DNA of 64,000 bases, from assembly GCA_018524725.1 (NCBI GenBank), contig JAEUWP010000562.1, forward strand, positions 434,001 to 498,000, written 5' to 3'. The notes beneath the pieces were generated by a model. That model did not search any database, was not told where the DNA came from, and saw nothing but the letters and a program-made list of their open reading frames with translations. This document shows positions 1-8,965 of this stretch, piece by piece. Made by a program: the position numbers and the translations under genes. This DNA is from Podaxis mareebaensis (Eukaryota; Basidiomycota; Agaricomycetes; Agaricales; Agaricaceae). Numbering within the stretch: the first letter of the stretch is position 1; each line of letters opens with the position of its first letter.

Positions 1-1
1 T

Positions 2-529
2 TCTGATTGGGCACAAGATCCAGATACTAGAAAATTGGTCACTGGCTTCTTTATTAGGATAGCCAGTGCTGCAGTTTTTTGGCATTCTGGATGCCAAAAA
101 ACTGTTGCTCTGTCATCAACAGAAGCTGAATATATGGCCCTTTCTGATGCATCATGTCAGATTGAATGGACAGTTAACTTATTGACTGAAATTGGTATTG
201 GTCAAGACCAGATTAAGATGCCACATTTATTTAGTGATAATAGAGGATCCATTTTTTGGGCAAAGAATCCTGTCACTGAGAAACAATCCAAACATGTGGA
301 CATCAAGTGCCATTACATTCATAATTTAATAGAAGATGAAAAGATCATCTTATACAATGTAAAGGGTACAGATAATCCTGCTGACATTCTTACAAAGAAT
401 CTTGACAAAGTAAAGTTTAATAACTTCATTTCAGCCTTAGGTGTTGAATTCTTTTACAACCTCAGCACTCTGCATATTCAAGCAAGGAGGAGTGGTGAGG
501 AAAGCCCTGCACCCAAGTCCTTGACTTGA
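2..529 (+). mobile_element. Ty1/Copia retrotransposon, RNase H tail of pol (truncated by window edge)
   Basis: The frame is open from base 2 to the stop at 527-529. It reads as the C-terminal RNase H part of a Copia polyprotein: the SSTEAEYMALSDA block, a SDNRGSIFWAKNP block, a KHVDIKCHYIHN block and the closing DNPADILTKNL motif appear in the usual order. No frameshift or stop interrupts this part, so the element could be recent, but integrase and most of the reverse transcriptase lie outside the window. It belongs with the likely 3' LTR just downstream. Coding potential of the whole element cannot be judged here. Confidence 0.93.
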
Positions 530-1045
530 TAGTGCATTATCCTCATGTTTACACTCTGCTATGCATGAGCTGTATAATTTTTGGAATACCCTATACCTTT
601 GTGGTGTATTTGCTAGAATCATTTTATCTTATGACTTGTAGTTAGAGTTCTATTACTCCTTCAGTCATCATCTTTGTAATACAAACATGTTGTAGAAATG
701 TTCTTTACTTCTAATGACTCCTTCACCTTGAGGTAGAGTTATGTTATTTCTCTGGTCAACCATATGTTCTATGTACAACATTGTATGCATGCACTTTGTG
801 CCCTAGGACCTAGTATTCTTTAACCTACCCTATGCCCTGTATGCACAGTATATAAACCACATGTAATTAGCATACTTTCTTGACTGGAATTCACTTCCTT
901 GTCTACTCAACTACAGTGGCTCAGAACATCCTTGACTTATTCATCAATATCATCAATCCTCCATACTTGACTAAACATCAACACATAGCTCCTACTCTGT
1001 ACTTTTGTGTTCCTCTATTTTGTGAGTAACTGGTTTACTCTCCAC
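493..1045 (+). repeat. Probable 3' long terminal repeat of the Copia element
   Basis: A purine-rich tract at about 482-500 sits where a Copia polypurine tract is expected, and is followed by TGGTGAGG at 493. About 360 bases further on there is a TATA-like box (tatataaacc, around 850), as in an LTR promoter. The right end is placed at CTCCA near 1045, just before transposase-like sequence begins. The ends are inferred from TG...CA and context only. The partner LTR lies outside the window, so they cannot be checked by comparison. Confidence 0.55.
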
Positions 1046-1065
1046 TGCCTAATGTTGTTGCATCA

Positions 1066-1599
1066 GCAACCCATTCTCATCATATCTTTGCTAGATTCAT
1101 CAAGGAAGATGAGTTGATGGGCATGGTACTTGGAGAGCATATGGAGAAGCCACTGTGCTTGTGTGTCATAGTCATGCTCAGCTGCTGCTTGTGTCAGTTT
1201 CTTGCATGAGATCCCGAGTCATTTGAGGTTTTCGTGGAGTGCCAAAATTGAGATAGGTAGGTCATGGTAGATGGCAAGCCAGTCTCGCAGTTCATCAAGG
1301 TACAGTGTTGGTTTGTCCTCAATGAGTTGGCACAATTCTGCCAGAATATGAGGCTTTAGTAAGCAAGGGCAGCCTCGCAGGTGCTTTGGTGGTGCAACAC
1401 TGCCATGATTCTCGTAGTTGGCATGCCAGCGCATAATGCTCGACGTGGACATGCCAAGGAGGTAAGCCACCTCGACTGGTATGTCCCTCTCCAACAGCTG
1501 CAAGGTGTGCTCCTTGAGACCTGAGCTGATATGATGATGCACCATGAATAGAAGAAACACGTTTGACAGCGCGCAGAGTGTGCGGAGCGGTGGTATCAA
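1066..1599 (-). pseudogene. Decayed IS630/Tc1-mariner-type transposase, N-terminal part
   Basis: Reading from 1599 downwards gives a helix-turn-helix DNA-binding region of the kind found in IS630/Tc1-mariner transposases of mushroom fungi: LGMSTSSIMRWHANYENHG, then RGCPCLLKPHILAELCQ, then YLDELRDWLA. The frame stops at a TGA (1219-1221) after ENLK, where relatives continue with Arg. Past that stop the same frame carries on for about 50 residues to LIFLDESSKD, which contains the first catalytic Asp of the DDE domain. It ends near 1070, at the edge of the Copia LTR. The rest of the DDE domain is missing, so the copy is dead. Confidence 0.8.
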
Positions 1600-1840
1600 T
1601 TTTTTATTTTATTTTATTCCTATTTACTGACTATTTTGACTATTTTTCGCAACGCTACATCACGACGTGGTACAAACTTTTGTGAAACCACTGTCATCAG
1701 TGATCGGGAGGATGCCCTAGGGTGCCACAGCTGCAGAATACGACTAGTGTCTTACACCTAGCTACGGGCACCAAGACAAGGAAAAATGTCTCAGATCCCA
1801 CTCCAATACATTAGGTATACAGGTTTCTCTGCGCGGGTTG

Positions 1841-2904
1841 ATGATATCCACCAACGCAATGATGACCTCTCCACCCTGGCTACATTATACTATCGCCGCC
1901 AGACCTGGTGATATTGCACTCTTCCCTCCCCCACCGACCTTGCCCGACATCGTGCCTGCCCTGGTCTTCGCGACTGACTGCGCCAAGCAAGTGATCAAAA
2001 CACCCTCAGGCATGGAGGCGCTCTATGATAGCTTCGACGAAGACGACCGCGACAAGGTTTCTCAAGACACCATCCTTGCGGCGCTTGACACCCTTCATGT
2101 GTACATATTCCGGTCATCATCTGAACATCCCGATGCGTTCCATGTCCCTCCAAAGGCACTTGGAGATACGGGGATTCAGACCATGAACGTGTTTTTAAGC
2201 CAGAGTGTACGTCTTTCCTTCACTTACGCCGTATTCCACTGACCACCCAAGAATAGTTCATAGACAGGCTTCCACGGGGAGCCACGGCTTCAGAATGGTC
2301 CCTGGTTGACCGCCAGTGGGTCATCTTGGTCTCGTGGATGATCATGCATGACATGACAAATGCAATAGGCGCTTTCTTGTTCACGCGTCACATGTTGGGC
2401 CACGAAAACACTCCCGTTTCCGCCGCTGCATTCCCTCTCCAGGAAGGAAGGATTTTGAACGCAGATTACTTGACTCAAGAAGGCAAGGCATTGTGGGGAG
2501 AGAGAGGGTGGTGGGTCGAGTACCGGTTGGGAGGTAGTATTCTGATTGATGTGGGTTGTGGATTTTTTTCCCTGTTTTGTGATTGACTGATACATTTGTT
2601 TCCTAGGAGTGGCCACACCAACAGTTAATCATTTATCGTCCGGATCGAGCAACTTGCTACCCTTTTACTGAGCAAATGATAGACCAGTACCTTCGTGGCA
2701 GAGGTGGTGAGTTCTTTGTTCCTGACTGAAATTGAGATCTGAATACTTTTATCAGATCCCAGTGCATACAATGACCTCCTCCCATTTCACCTTGACATTA
2801 AAGATGCGAAGCCTTTCGAGCCGATTGGGGGGTCTATTTGGGGGAGGAGGATACGACCCCCGGTCGGTGTTCCTAAGCGGGGTCCCTGCAAGGTCCGAGT
2901 TTGA
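1841..2904 (+). CDS. Hypothetical protein of a mushroom-type family (about 302 aa)
   Basis: Four exons were assembled by frame: 1841-2206, 2257-2550, 2607-2706 and 2756-2904, all with GT-AG borders. The start at ATG 1841 is not certain, because in-frame ATGs at 1859 and 1862 are equally possible. No known domain was recognised. The middle has a Trp- and Gly-rich patch, WGERGWWVEYRLGGS, followed by the downstream DEW. This looks like the G-x(3)-E-x(3)-GG-x(4)-EW pattern I associate with anonymous agaricomycete families, some with a putative metal-binding helix upstream; here that region reads WMIMHDMTNAIGAFL. There is no signal peptide or clear membrane segment. It sits alone between transposon debris and SLT11. 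Confidence 0.6.
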
Positions 2905-3143
2905 TCAATGGGTTCCATATTTTGCATGGACTGTATGTACATATACCATACATGTTATATCTGACAATGTAGTTCTAAATACTGTAAAATTTTCGTGGGT
3001 CTGCCCTGCCACTGGTCCATATACTCTTTAGACAAGAGACAAGGGGTAGAGTTTTGAAAGTGAGATATATGCACAGCCCCGAGATCTGTCTTATTACAAT
3101 AGTAGTATGTACATAAAAGAGCAAGAATAAAAGGAGATAGTGA

Positions 3144-4358
3144 TTATGAGGCGGAAGCTGACACACTAGCGGTAACGGGTGCGGGAAGTGACGATGATGA
3201 TCCAGTAGCTGTGGCCTTCGATTTACTGCGACCCCATTTCACGGAGGCAAGTTCGCCATCAATTTCAAGGCCGTTTGCCCAAGCTTGGGCGGCGTGCTCT
3301 GCTGAGGCGCGGTCTTTAAAGTTCACGAAAGCACACCTAAAAGGAATGTCAATGAGTTGAAAGGACGTATGAAGATAATGCAACTGACCTGGTTTTGGCA
3401 ACATGGACAATGGACTTGAGTTGTGTAGGTTGAACGGCGGGGAGGGATTGAAGGAGACGTGTTCGAATGCTTTGTTCGGTTGAGGAGGAGGGTAGTGAGG
3501 AAAGGAAAAGTGACGTCTACACGGATGGTTAGCGAGATTTCGAACACTTAGAAAAGGGGCTCTCACAATAGTAACATCCTCGGGGGGTTTCAATCCCTGC
3601 GCCTCTGCATGCGCACCCATAATCTTCTTCGCTACAGGGTCATTCCGTCCATGGTATCTATCCTGAATATTCTGATGCGCCAATTCGTTGTCCACAGGCT
3701 TCTCATGCCGATAGGGGCACTCTGTCCCGCGGTTGCACTCCCCCTTCACAAAGAAAGAGCATACGTGTGGCCGATTCCGCTTATAATAAGGGTCCGTTCT
3801 CGCAAGCTGCTTCAACATCTCCCTCCCAACCGCCGCAGACCTATTCACATCCAACCCAGATTTAACTCCACCATCACTTCCATCCTGCATCTTGGCCTCC
3901 ATATTCTGCGCATAGTACTCACGGTTGATGTCGGATGTAGGTGCTTCATTTTTGTAGCCCAGAGCAGTGTCACGGACTTGAGTGGGGAGACCGTATTCGA
4001 GATCGAGGAGACAAGTTTGGCAGACGTTTTTGATTTTGGCGCAGGTTTGGCAGATGACGGTTGTTTTGAATCTGGCGCCTTGGCCGGGGTTCCAGCGGAA
4101 CACGGTGAAGGGACGTGCGCAGGTGCCACAGGAGCGACCATATTCTTGTTTGGACTGGGAGGAGTAGTGGGTAAGGGCTTGGGCGAGAGAGGAGAATCGT
4201 ATGTGCGTACCATACGAATGAAGGGGTTAGGACCGAGACCTGCAAGGAGTGGGTTAGTTTCCGTAAATTCGGGAAAAATGAGATCACATACATGTTTCAC
4301 AAAGGATGGGGAAGTCGCTCTGTTCCCAGCCGGCCTTGTTAATATCAGCTTTCGGCAT
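3144..4358 (-). CDS. SLT11: Pre-mRNA-splicing factor SLT11/ECM2 (RBM22 family)
   Basis: This splicing factor of the activated spliceosome helps hold U2/U6 RNA near the catalytic core. Five exons were read: 4358-4292, 4239-4211, 4154-3567, 3516-3389 and 3336-3144. Joined, they give the family's landmarks in order: [22 protein letters not shown], a Cys-rich zinc region ending CQTCLLDLEYGLP, a CCCH zinc finger (C-SFFVKGEC-NRGTEC-PYRH), and a C-terminal RRM with SLFLSSLP and CAFVNFKDRASAEHA. The tail is Ser/Ala-rich. Splitting the CLGPNP motif across the first intron restores it exactly, which supports the model. It shares a 138-bp divergent promoter region with MET8. Confidence 0.95.
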
Positions 4359-4496
4359 GTCTGTTGGTGTCCTGGGTGAGTGGAGAGGAAAGCAAGCAGT
4401 GCCAAGCGCCAATTGAACGCGCTGACAAATGTAGATAAATAACATGCACAGCCACTCTGACCACAGATCTCTACTGTTGACGATAACTCGACAAAC

Positions 4497-5333
4497 ATGC
4501 CATCCCAAACTGGCGGCGGTTCCCTCCTCATTGCATGGCAGCTAGCCGGAAAGAACGTCCTCATTATCGGAGGAGGTGAAATTGCTTCTCAGAGAGTCGA
4601 CTCTATCCTCGTCACCGACGCCCATATAACTGTTCTCTCACCATTGGCTGGTCTCCATCCTCGCACACAGAACTTCATTGCAGACCATCCTACACGTATC
4701 ACCTACCTCGACAAATCATACAACAACAATCCGGAGGAGCTAGAACTGACGAAATATGATATGATTCTCACTGCGCTCGATGATGTCGAGCTTTCGCGGT
4801 CGATATGCCAGTACTGCCGCGACCACCGTATACCAGTCAACGCAGCCGACATCCCAGACCTATGTGATTTTTATTTTGGATCACAAATCCGTGATGGACC
4901 TTTGCAGATTATGGTATCGACAAATGGGAATGGCCCACGGTTGGCGAGTTTGGTGAAAAACAAAATCGTAGGAGCGTTATCGGGGAATGAAGGCGCTGCG
5001 ATTGGGAAAGTTGGAGCGCTGAGGGTTAAGTTGAAGGAGCGCGCACCCGGTGTCGGTGGTACAGTTGGGAAGAGACGGATGGTGTGGATGACAAAGTTAT
5101 GTAACGAGTGGGAGATGGATGAACTTGGGAGGTTGGATGAAGAAACGATGCAGAAGTTGTTGGATGAAGGATGGGAAAAGGAACAGGTTCCATCACCACA
5201 GGCATTGGGTTTGAGAGTTGAGAAATCCAAGGAAACTCCTTCACTGTTTGGAAATCCCGTTCTTCCTGGTATTATTGGGTTTGCGACAGGGGTTGCATGC
5301 GCTGTAGCATGTACATGGCTCCGAAGGAAGTAA
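4497..5333 (+). CDS. MET8: Siroheme synthase Met8-type (precorrin-2 dehydrogenase / ferrochelatase)
   Basis: This 278-aa protein has no intron. Met8 oxidises precorrin-2 with NAD and inserts iron to make siroheme, the cofactor of sulfite and nitrite reductases. The N-terminus has a Rossmann fold with the GGGEIASQR dinucleotide-binding motif (about residues 27-35). The NAADIPDLCDFYF block contains the Asp that in yeast Met8p serves both reactions. The STNGNGPRLA segment is also typical. The last 25 residues, from PGIIGFATG to WLRRK, form a hydrophobic helix ending in basic residues, which looks like a C-terminal membrane anchor and is not part of the classical soluble enzyme. It is convergent with RCL1, with about 100 bp between stops. 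Confidence 0.93.
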   Translation: MPSQTGGGSLLIAWQLAGKNVLIIGGGEIASQRVDSILVTDAHITVLSPLAGLHPRTQNFIADHPTRITYLDKSYNNNPEELELTKYDMILTALDDVELSRSICQYCRDHRIPVNAADIPDLCDFYFGSQIRDGPLQIMVSTNGNGPRLASLVKNKIVGALSGNEGAAIGKVGALRVKLKERAPGVGGTVGKRRMVWMTKLCNEWEMDELGRLDEETMQKLLDEGWEKEQVPSPQALGLRVEKSKETPSLFGNPVLPGIIGFATGVACAVACTWLRRK

Positions 5334-5431
5334 TACATTTTCAGCGCTTCGACAAACGAGAAGTATGCCAAGAAAAAGTCAGCTGGGCCAGCGAAAATAC
5401 AGGATGGACAGAAGAGGGTAATGTGGACGTT

Positions 5432-6855
5432 CTATGCAAGCGTCCGGTTTGCATTGACATATCCCGTCCCATAACATGAATACAATAACTGGGTGCACTC
5501 TGTATCCTTCGGATCCGCCGGCACTATCTTGAACGATGTTCCAAAGAAGCTCCGCACATCTCGCAAGAATTGGATCCTACCAAGGCATATTTAGGTGCAA
5601 GGACGAGGCAAGGCCAAGAGTTCACTCACGTTTTTTCCGTAGGCTCACTCATCCTACACCGACTTACATCCTCACTTCCCAATACCATCATGAGTAAGAC
5701 GAGTGTCTGGTGTCGTCTGTCCACACATCCACCCCTTTTGATCTCGGAAAGAAGAGCACGCGTTGCCTTAAGCCCAATGTCTTCGGGTGCAACCCCTGGT
5801 TGTGAAATTGCTTCGGAACAATGGATCGCACCCGTGGTTGATTCCGCTAGAAGACTCAGGGCGTATCCCGGGGATCTAGAAGGACGCTATTCATGAGTAC
5901 AATGGCAAGGATGCTTTAACGAAGAACCTACTTTCCACTTTCCTCGCCTTTGTAAACATCAGAATAAAGATATATGTCAGGAATGTATCGGTTCAGTATA
6001 GACCGTGCAGCTTCGATCATGCGATTCGAAAATTGGGGGTTGACACGGACGGCATGTCTACGAAAGCACATATGTCAGTAAAAGAACGAAAGGAATTCCG
6101 AATTCACCTACGAGATGCCTCGTATTCGCTTAATCTTTCCAGGCTCTACAAAATTCAAAGTTTTCACTTGCTTCACAATTGGGCACAAAAATTGAACCTC
6201 GCCGCCCCCTCCAGGTGGTGCGCCGCGCTTCTTTATTCGCAGCTCCAAGCCGTCGGACAGGCCGAATAGCTGGAGGTGGGGAAGCGTCACCGTTCGCAGG
6301 AGATCAACCTATGTCAAACGATAAACTTGAACAACTGGGTGTCAAGAACATGGAAAGGAGCGTACGGAGAGGTCATTTTCGTCGGTCGTGATGCCCGTTA
6401 ACGTGAGATTCAAGGGCTTTTTGGAAAAGGGTGCTAACATGATGATAGGTTCCAGGAAGTATCCAATCGAGCGAGACAGTGGACAATCGTGCACAACTGG
6501 GCCCCCAGATATGATTCCTGGTCTGAGCAGCAGGGCGGTACCTGTAAACAGCACTGTTTAGATGCAAAGTGGAAAACAGGTATTTGAGTAGCAGACGCAC
6601 CCGTCACCGAAATCTCAATAACAGTTCCATTTGTTACTCGTTCCAATAATCTCAGTAAGCTGATCTCATAATCTAAGCAAAGACACCAGTCAGGTCCAAG
6701 TCGAGGCGGAGGGTGAAGACCTACATACCTCGAAGCCCAGGGTTCTTGTCCTCTGGTCGAATTTTATCTATTTTGACATGTTTCCCACTGAGTATGGAGA
6801 GGACAAGCCGTTGTCTAAGAAACTCGTGGCCGCTGAATGTAAGGAGGGAGGTCAT
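5432..6855 (-). CDS. RCL1: RNA 3'-terminal phosphate cyclase-like protein Rcl1
   Basis: Rcl1 is a nucleolar partner of the GTPase Bms1 in early 18S rRNA processing. It has the cyclase fold but is not thought to act as a cyclase. The start is ATG at 6855 (MTSLLTFSGHEFLRQR). About seven exons follow in family order: DKIRPEDKNPGLR, YEISLLRLLERVTNGT, LLLRPGIISGGPVVHDC, RSIGYFLEPI, GLELRIKKRGAPPGGGGEV, SNRMIEAARSILNRYIPD, YALSLLAESTTGAIHCSEA, and the final TQLLYSCYGTGYVNANRTLA. All junctions I read use GT-AG with introns of roughly 45-60 nt. It is divergent from UBA3 across about 200 bp. Confidence 0.93.
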
Positions 6856-7056
6856 GAAGGGGGGTCTGATCAAGCTCTTAGCACTCAGTTGGTGCACATT
6901 TTCAGAAATCTTTAGGAGAATCGGACCGCTCGGACCGGATATACGACGCAATACAGCCTTCCCGATCAAGGCCACCCAATTAGTAGTCCCTTCCTCTGAC
7001 TAAACCTACCGCACCACTTCAACTCCCAATCCTCCTCCACGAGCCATACCAATACA
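6856..7056. promoter_or_regulatory. Shared upstream region of RCL1 and UBA3
   Basis: The 201 bp between the start codons of RCL1 (minus) and UBA3 (plus) must hold both promoters and 5' leaders. Its second half is pyrimidine/A-rich (caacttcaactcccaatcc and following), as is common just before fungal start codons. No TATA box or recognised factor site was seen. The call rests on gene arrangement. Confidence 0.5.
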
Positions 7057-8810
7057 ATGACGACACTCGCAAACGGCTCAGCAACTACAGACTGGCCCGG
7101 CCGCTACTTCCACATCGACCAAATTCTCGATAAACCAGGACCGCGTACGGACCCTGGGTTCGCTGCAGGCGCCGAGGCATGTTTCCACTGAGTTCCTTAG
7201 ACCTTGAAAGGTCGAACTTCTGTATTGTATGGAAAGCTGACTGCATCTTTGATTGCTGCCTCTTGTTGGCGGGTGGTGACCTTTACAGGTGAAGGCGTTT
7301 CTTCGTGATCAGGCAAAGATCTTGGTTATTGGCGCGGGAGGTCTGGGATGTGAGATCCTCGCGAATCTGGCATTGACAGGGTTTAAGGATATCCACGTTA
7401 TCGACATGGATACGATTGATATAAGCAATTTGAATCGGCAGTTCCTCTTCAGGTCCGTGTTTATGTATTTCTCGGTCTGGTAGAGTCTAGCTCTGAGAAC
7501 TTGGTAGACCGAAGGACGTAGGCAAATCCAAGGCCATTGTTGCAGCAGAGTTCATCATGAAACGCGTGCCTGGTGTCAAAGTTACTCCGTAAGTCCTTGT
7601 CTCCATGATATCGGCGTGTATTGTTGATTGCGGTGCGTGTATGCAGTTACTTTGGAAAGATCCAAGATAAAGGAGATGACTATTACATGCAATTCAACCT
7701 CGTCATCTGTGGATTGGACTCTGTAGAAGCGCGACGATGGATCAATGCGACTCTCGTCAACCTTGTCGACCCCGAAAACCCAGAGAGCCTGAAACCTTTG
7801 ATTGATGGTGGAACGGAAGGTATGCGTCTATGTATCATTAATTTCCCATCAAGTTCGCTCAACCTTGGATTGTTGCAGGTTTCAGAGGCCAAGCACGTGT
7901 GATCCTTCCAACGATCACTTCATGTTATGAATGCTCGTTAGACATGCTCAATAAACAAACAGCGTTTCCTATTTGCACCATCGCGAATACCCCTCGTTTA
8001 CCTGAACATTGTATAGAATGGGCCTCTGTTTTAGAATGGCCCCGCGTACACGGAGGTGCGTCAGTATTACCCAAAGTCGCATAGACTCGCTGACTTAAAC
8101 TGGCGGCTCCAGATAAGAAAATGGATACAGACGACCCAGAGCATATCTCTTGGCTGTACAAGGCTGCTGCAGCCAGAGCGAAAGAATTCAATATCGAGGG
8201 CGTCACATGGTCCCTTACACAAGGCGTCGTGAAAAACATCATCCCAGCCATTGCATCCACCAATGCTATCATCGCAGGTATGCCTCTCCATATCCCCGGA
8301 GTTAGAGCATAAGAGAACTTACAAGACAACCCCAGCTGCATGTTGCAACGAAGCATTCAAAATAGCCACCAGCTCTGCGGCATACCTCAATAATTACTTC
8401 ATGCTCATTGGCACAGATGGCATATACTCGTATACATTTGAGCATGAAAAGCGCGATGATTGCCCTGTGTGCGGCGGAGAATCCATGGATTTCCGTATTA
8501 GCCATGAAATGACGGTCGAGCAGCTCATTGAGGCGCTAGTCGAGAAGCAAGATATGTTCGTTCTTCCCCTCCTTCTGCTTGTTTAGAGCCTTTACTAATT
8601 CTTTGCACGGTTCCTCCTAGTCAAATTAAGAAACCATCCCTTTCAACGCCTACGAAACAGATCTATTTACAAGCACCACCACAGTTGGAAGAAGCGACCC
8701 GCCCGAATCTGGAGAAGAAGGTATCAGAGTTGATTCCAGAGGGTGGAGAGATGACTGTTACGGCCAGTACACTTCCATTCAGTCTGTCTTTGAACATCAT
8801 TTACACTTAA
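7057..8810 (+). CDS. UBA3: NEDD8-activating enzyme E1 catalytic subunit Uba3
   Basis: Uba3 adenylates NEDD8/Rub1 with its partner Ula1 and carries it as a thioester before handing it to Ubc12, which activates cullin ligases. The first exon is 7057-7176. Later exons show the ATP-binding [32 protein letters not shown], the [12 protein letters not shown] block, and [16 protein letters not shown], whose Cys is the expected thioester site. Zinc-binding pairs are visible as SCYEC and CPVC. The C-terminal part ([16 protein letters not shown] to the stop at 8808) is the ubiquitin-like E2-recruiting domain. The first intron, 7177-7288, must start with GC. The other introns have GT donors. Confidence 0.95.
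7177..7288 (+). other. GC-AG intron in UBA3
   Basis: Exon 1 ends in phase 0 at GAG (7174-7176) and exon 2 begins in phase 0 at GTG AAG GCG, after a clear tttacag acceptor. The bases after GAG are GCATGT, which is the fungal donor consensus GTATGT with C for T. Without splicing the frame meets TGA within five codons. GT dinucleotides nearby give the wrong phase. Confidence 0.75.
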
Positions 8811-8965
8811 TACACTCTTCGTCACTATCCATTGTCCCCATAGGCGGATATTTGTTCACTGTTTCGTCTCATCACATTGCCAATCTGCTGCTGTATTTCA
8901 CCGCACACCATTCTTTTACAGTTATATGACCACGACCATTCATGTACATCTAATACACGCCGCGT

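Noticed and set aside
3609..4379. 256-codon open frame on the plus strand
   Set aside because: It is antisense to SLT11 exons, lacks any motif, and the opposite strand gives a textbook SLT11 with matching introns.
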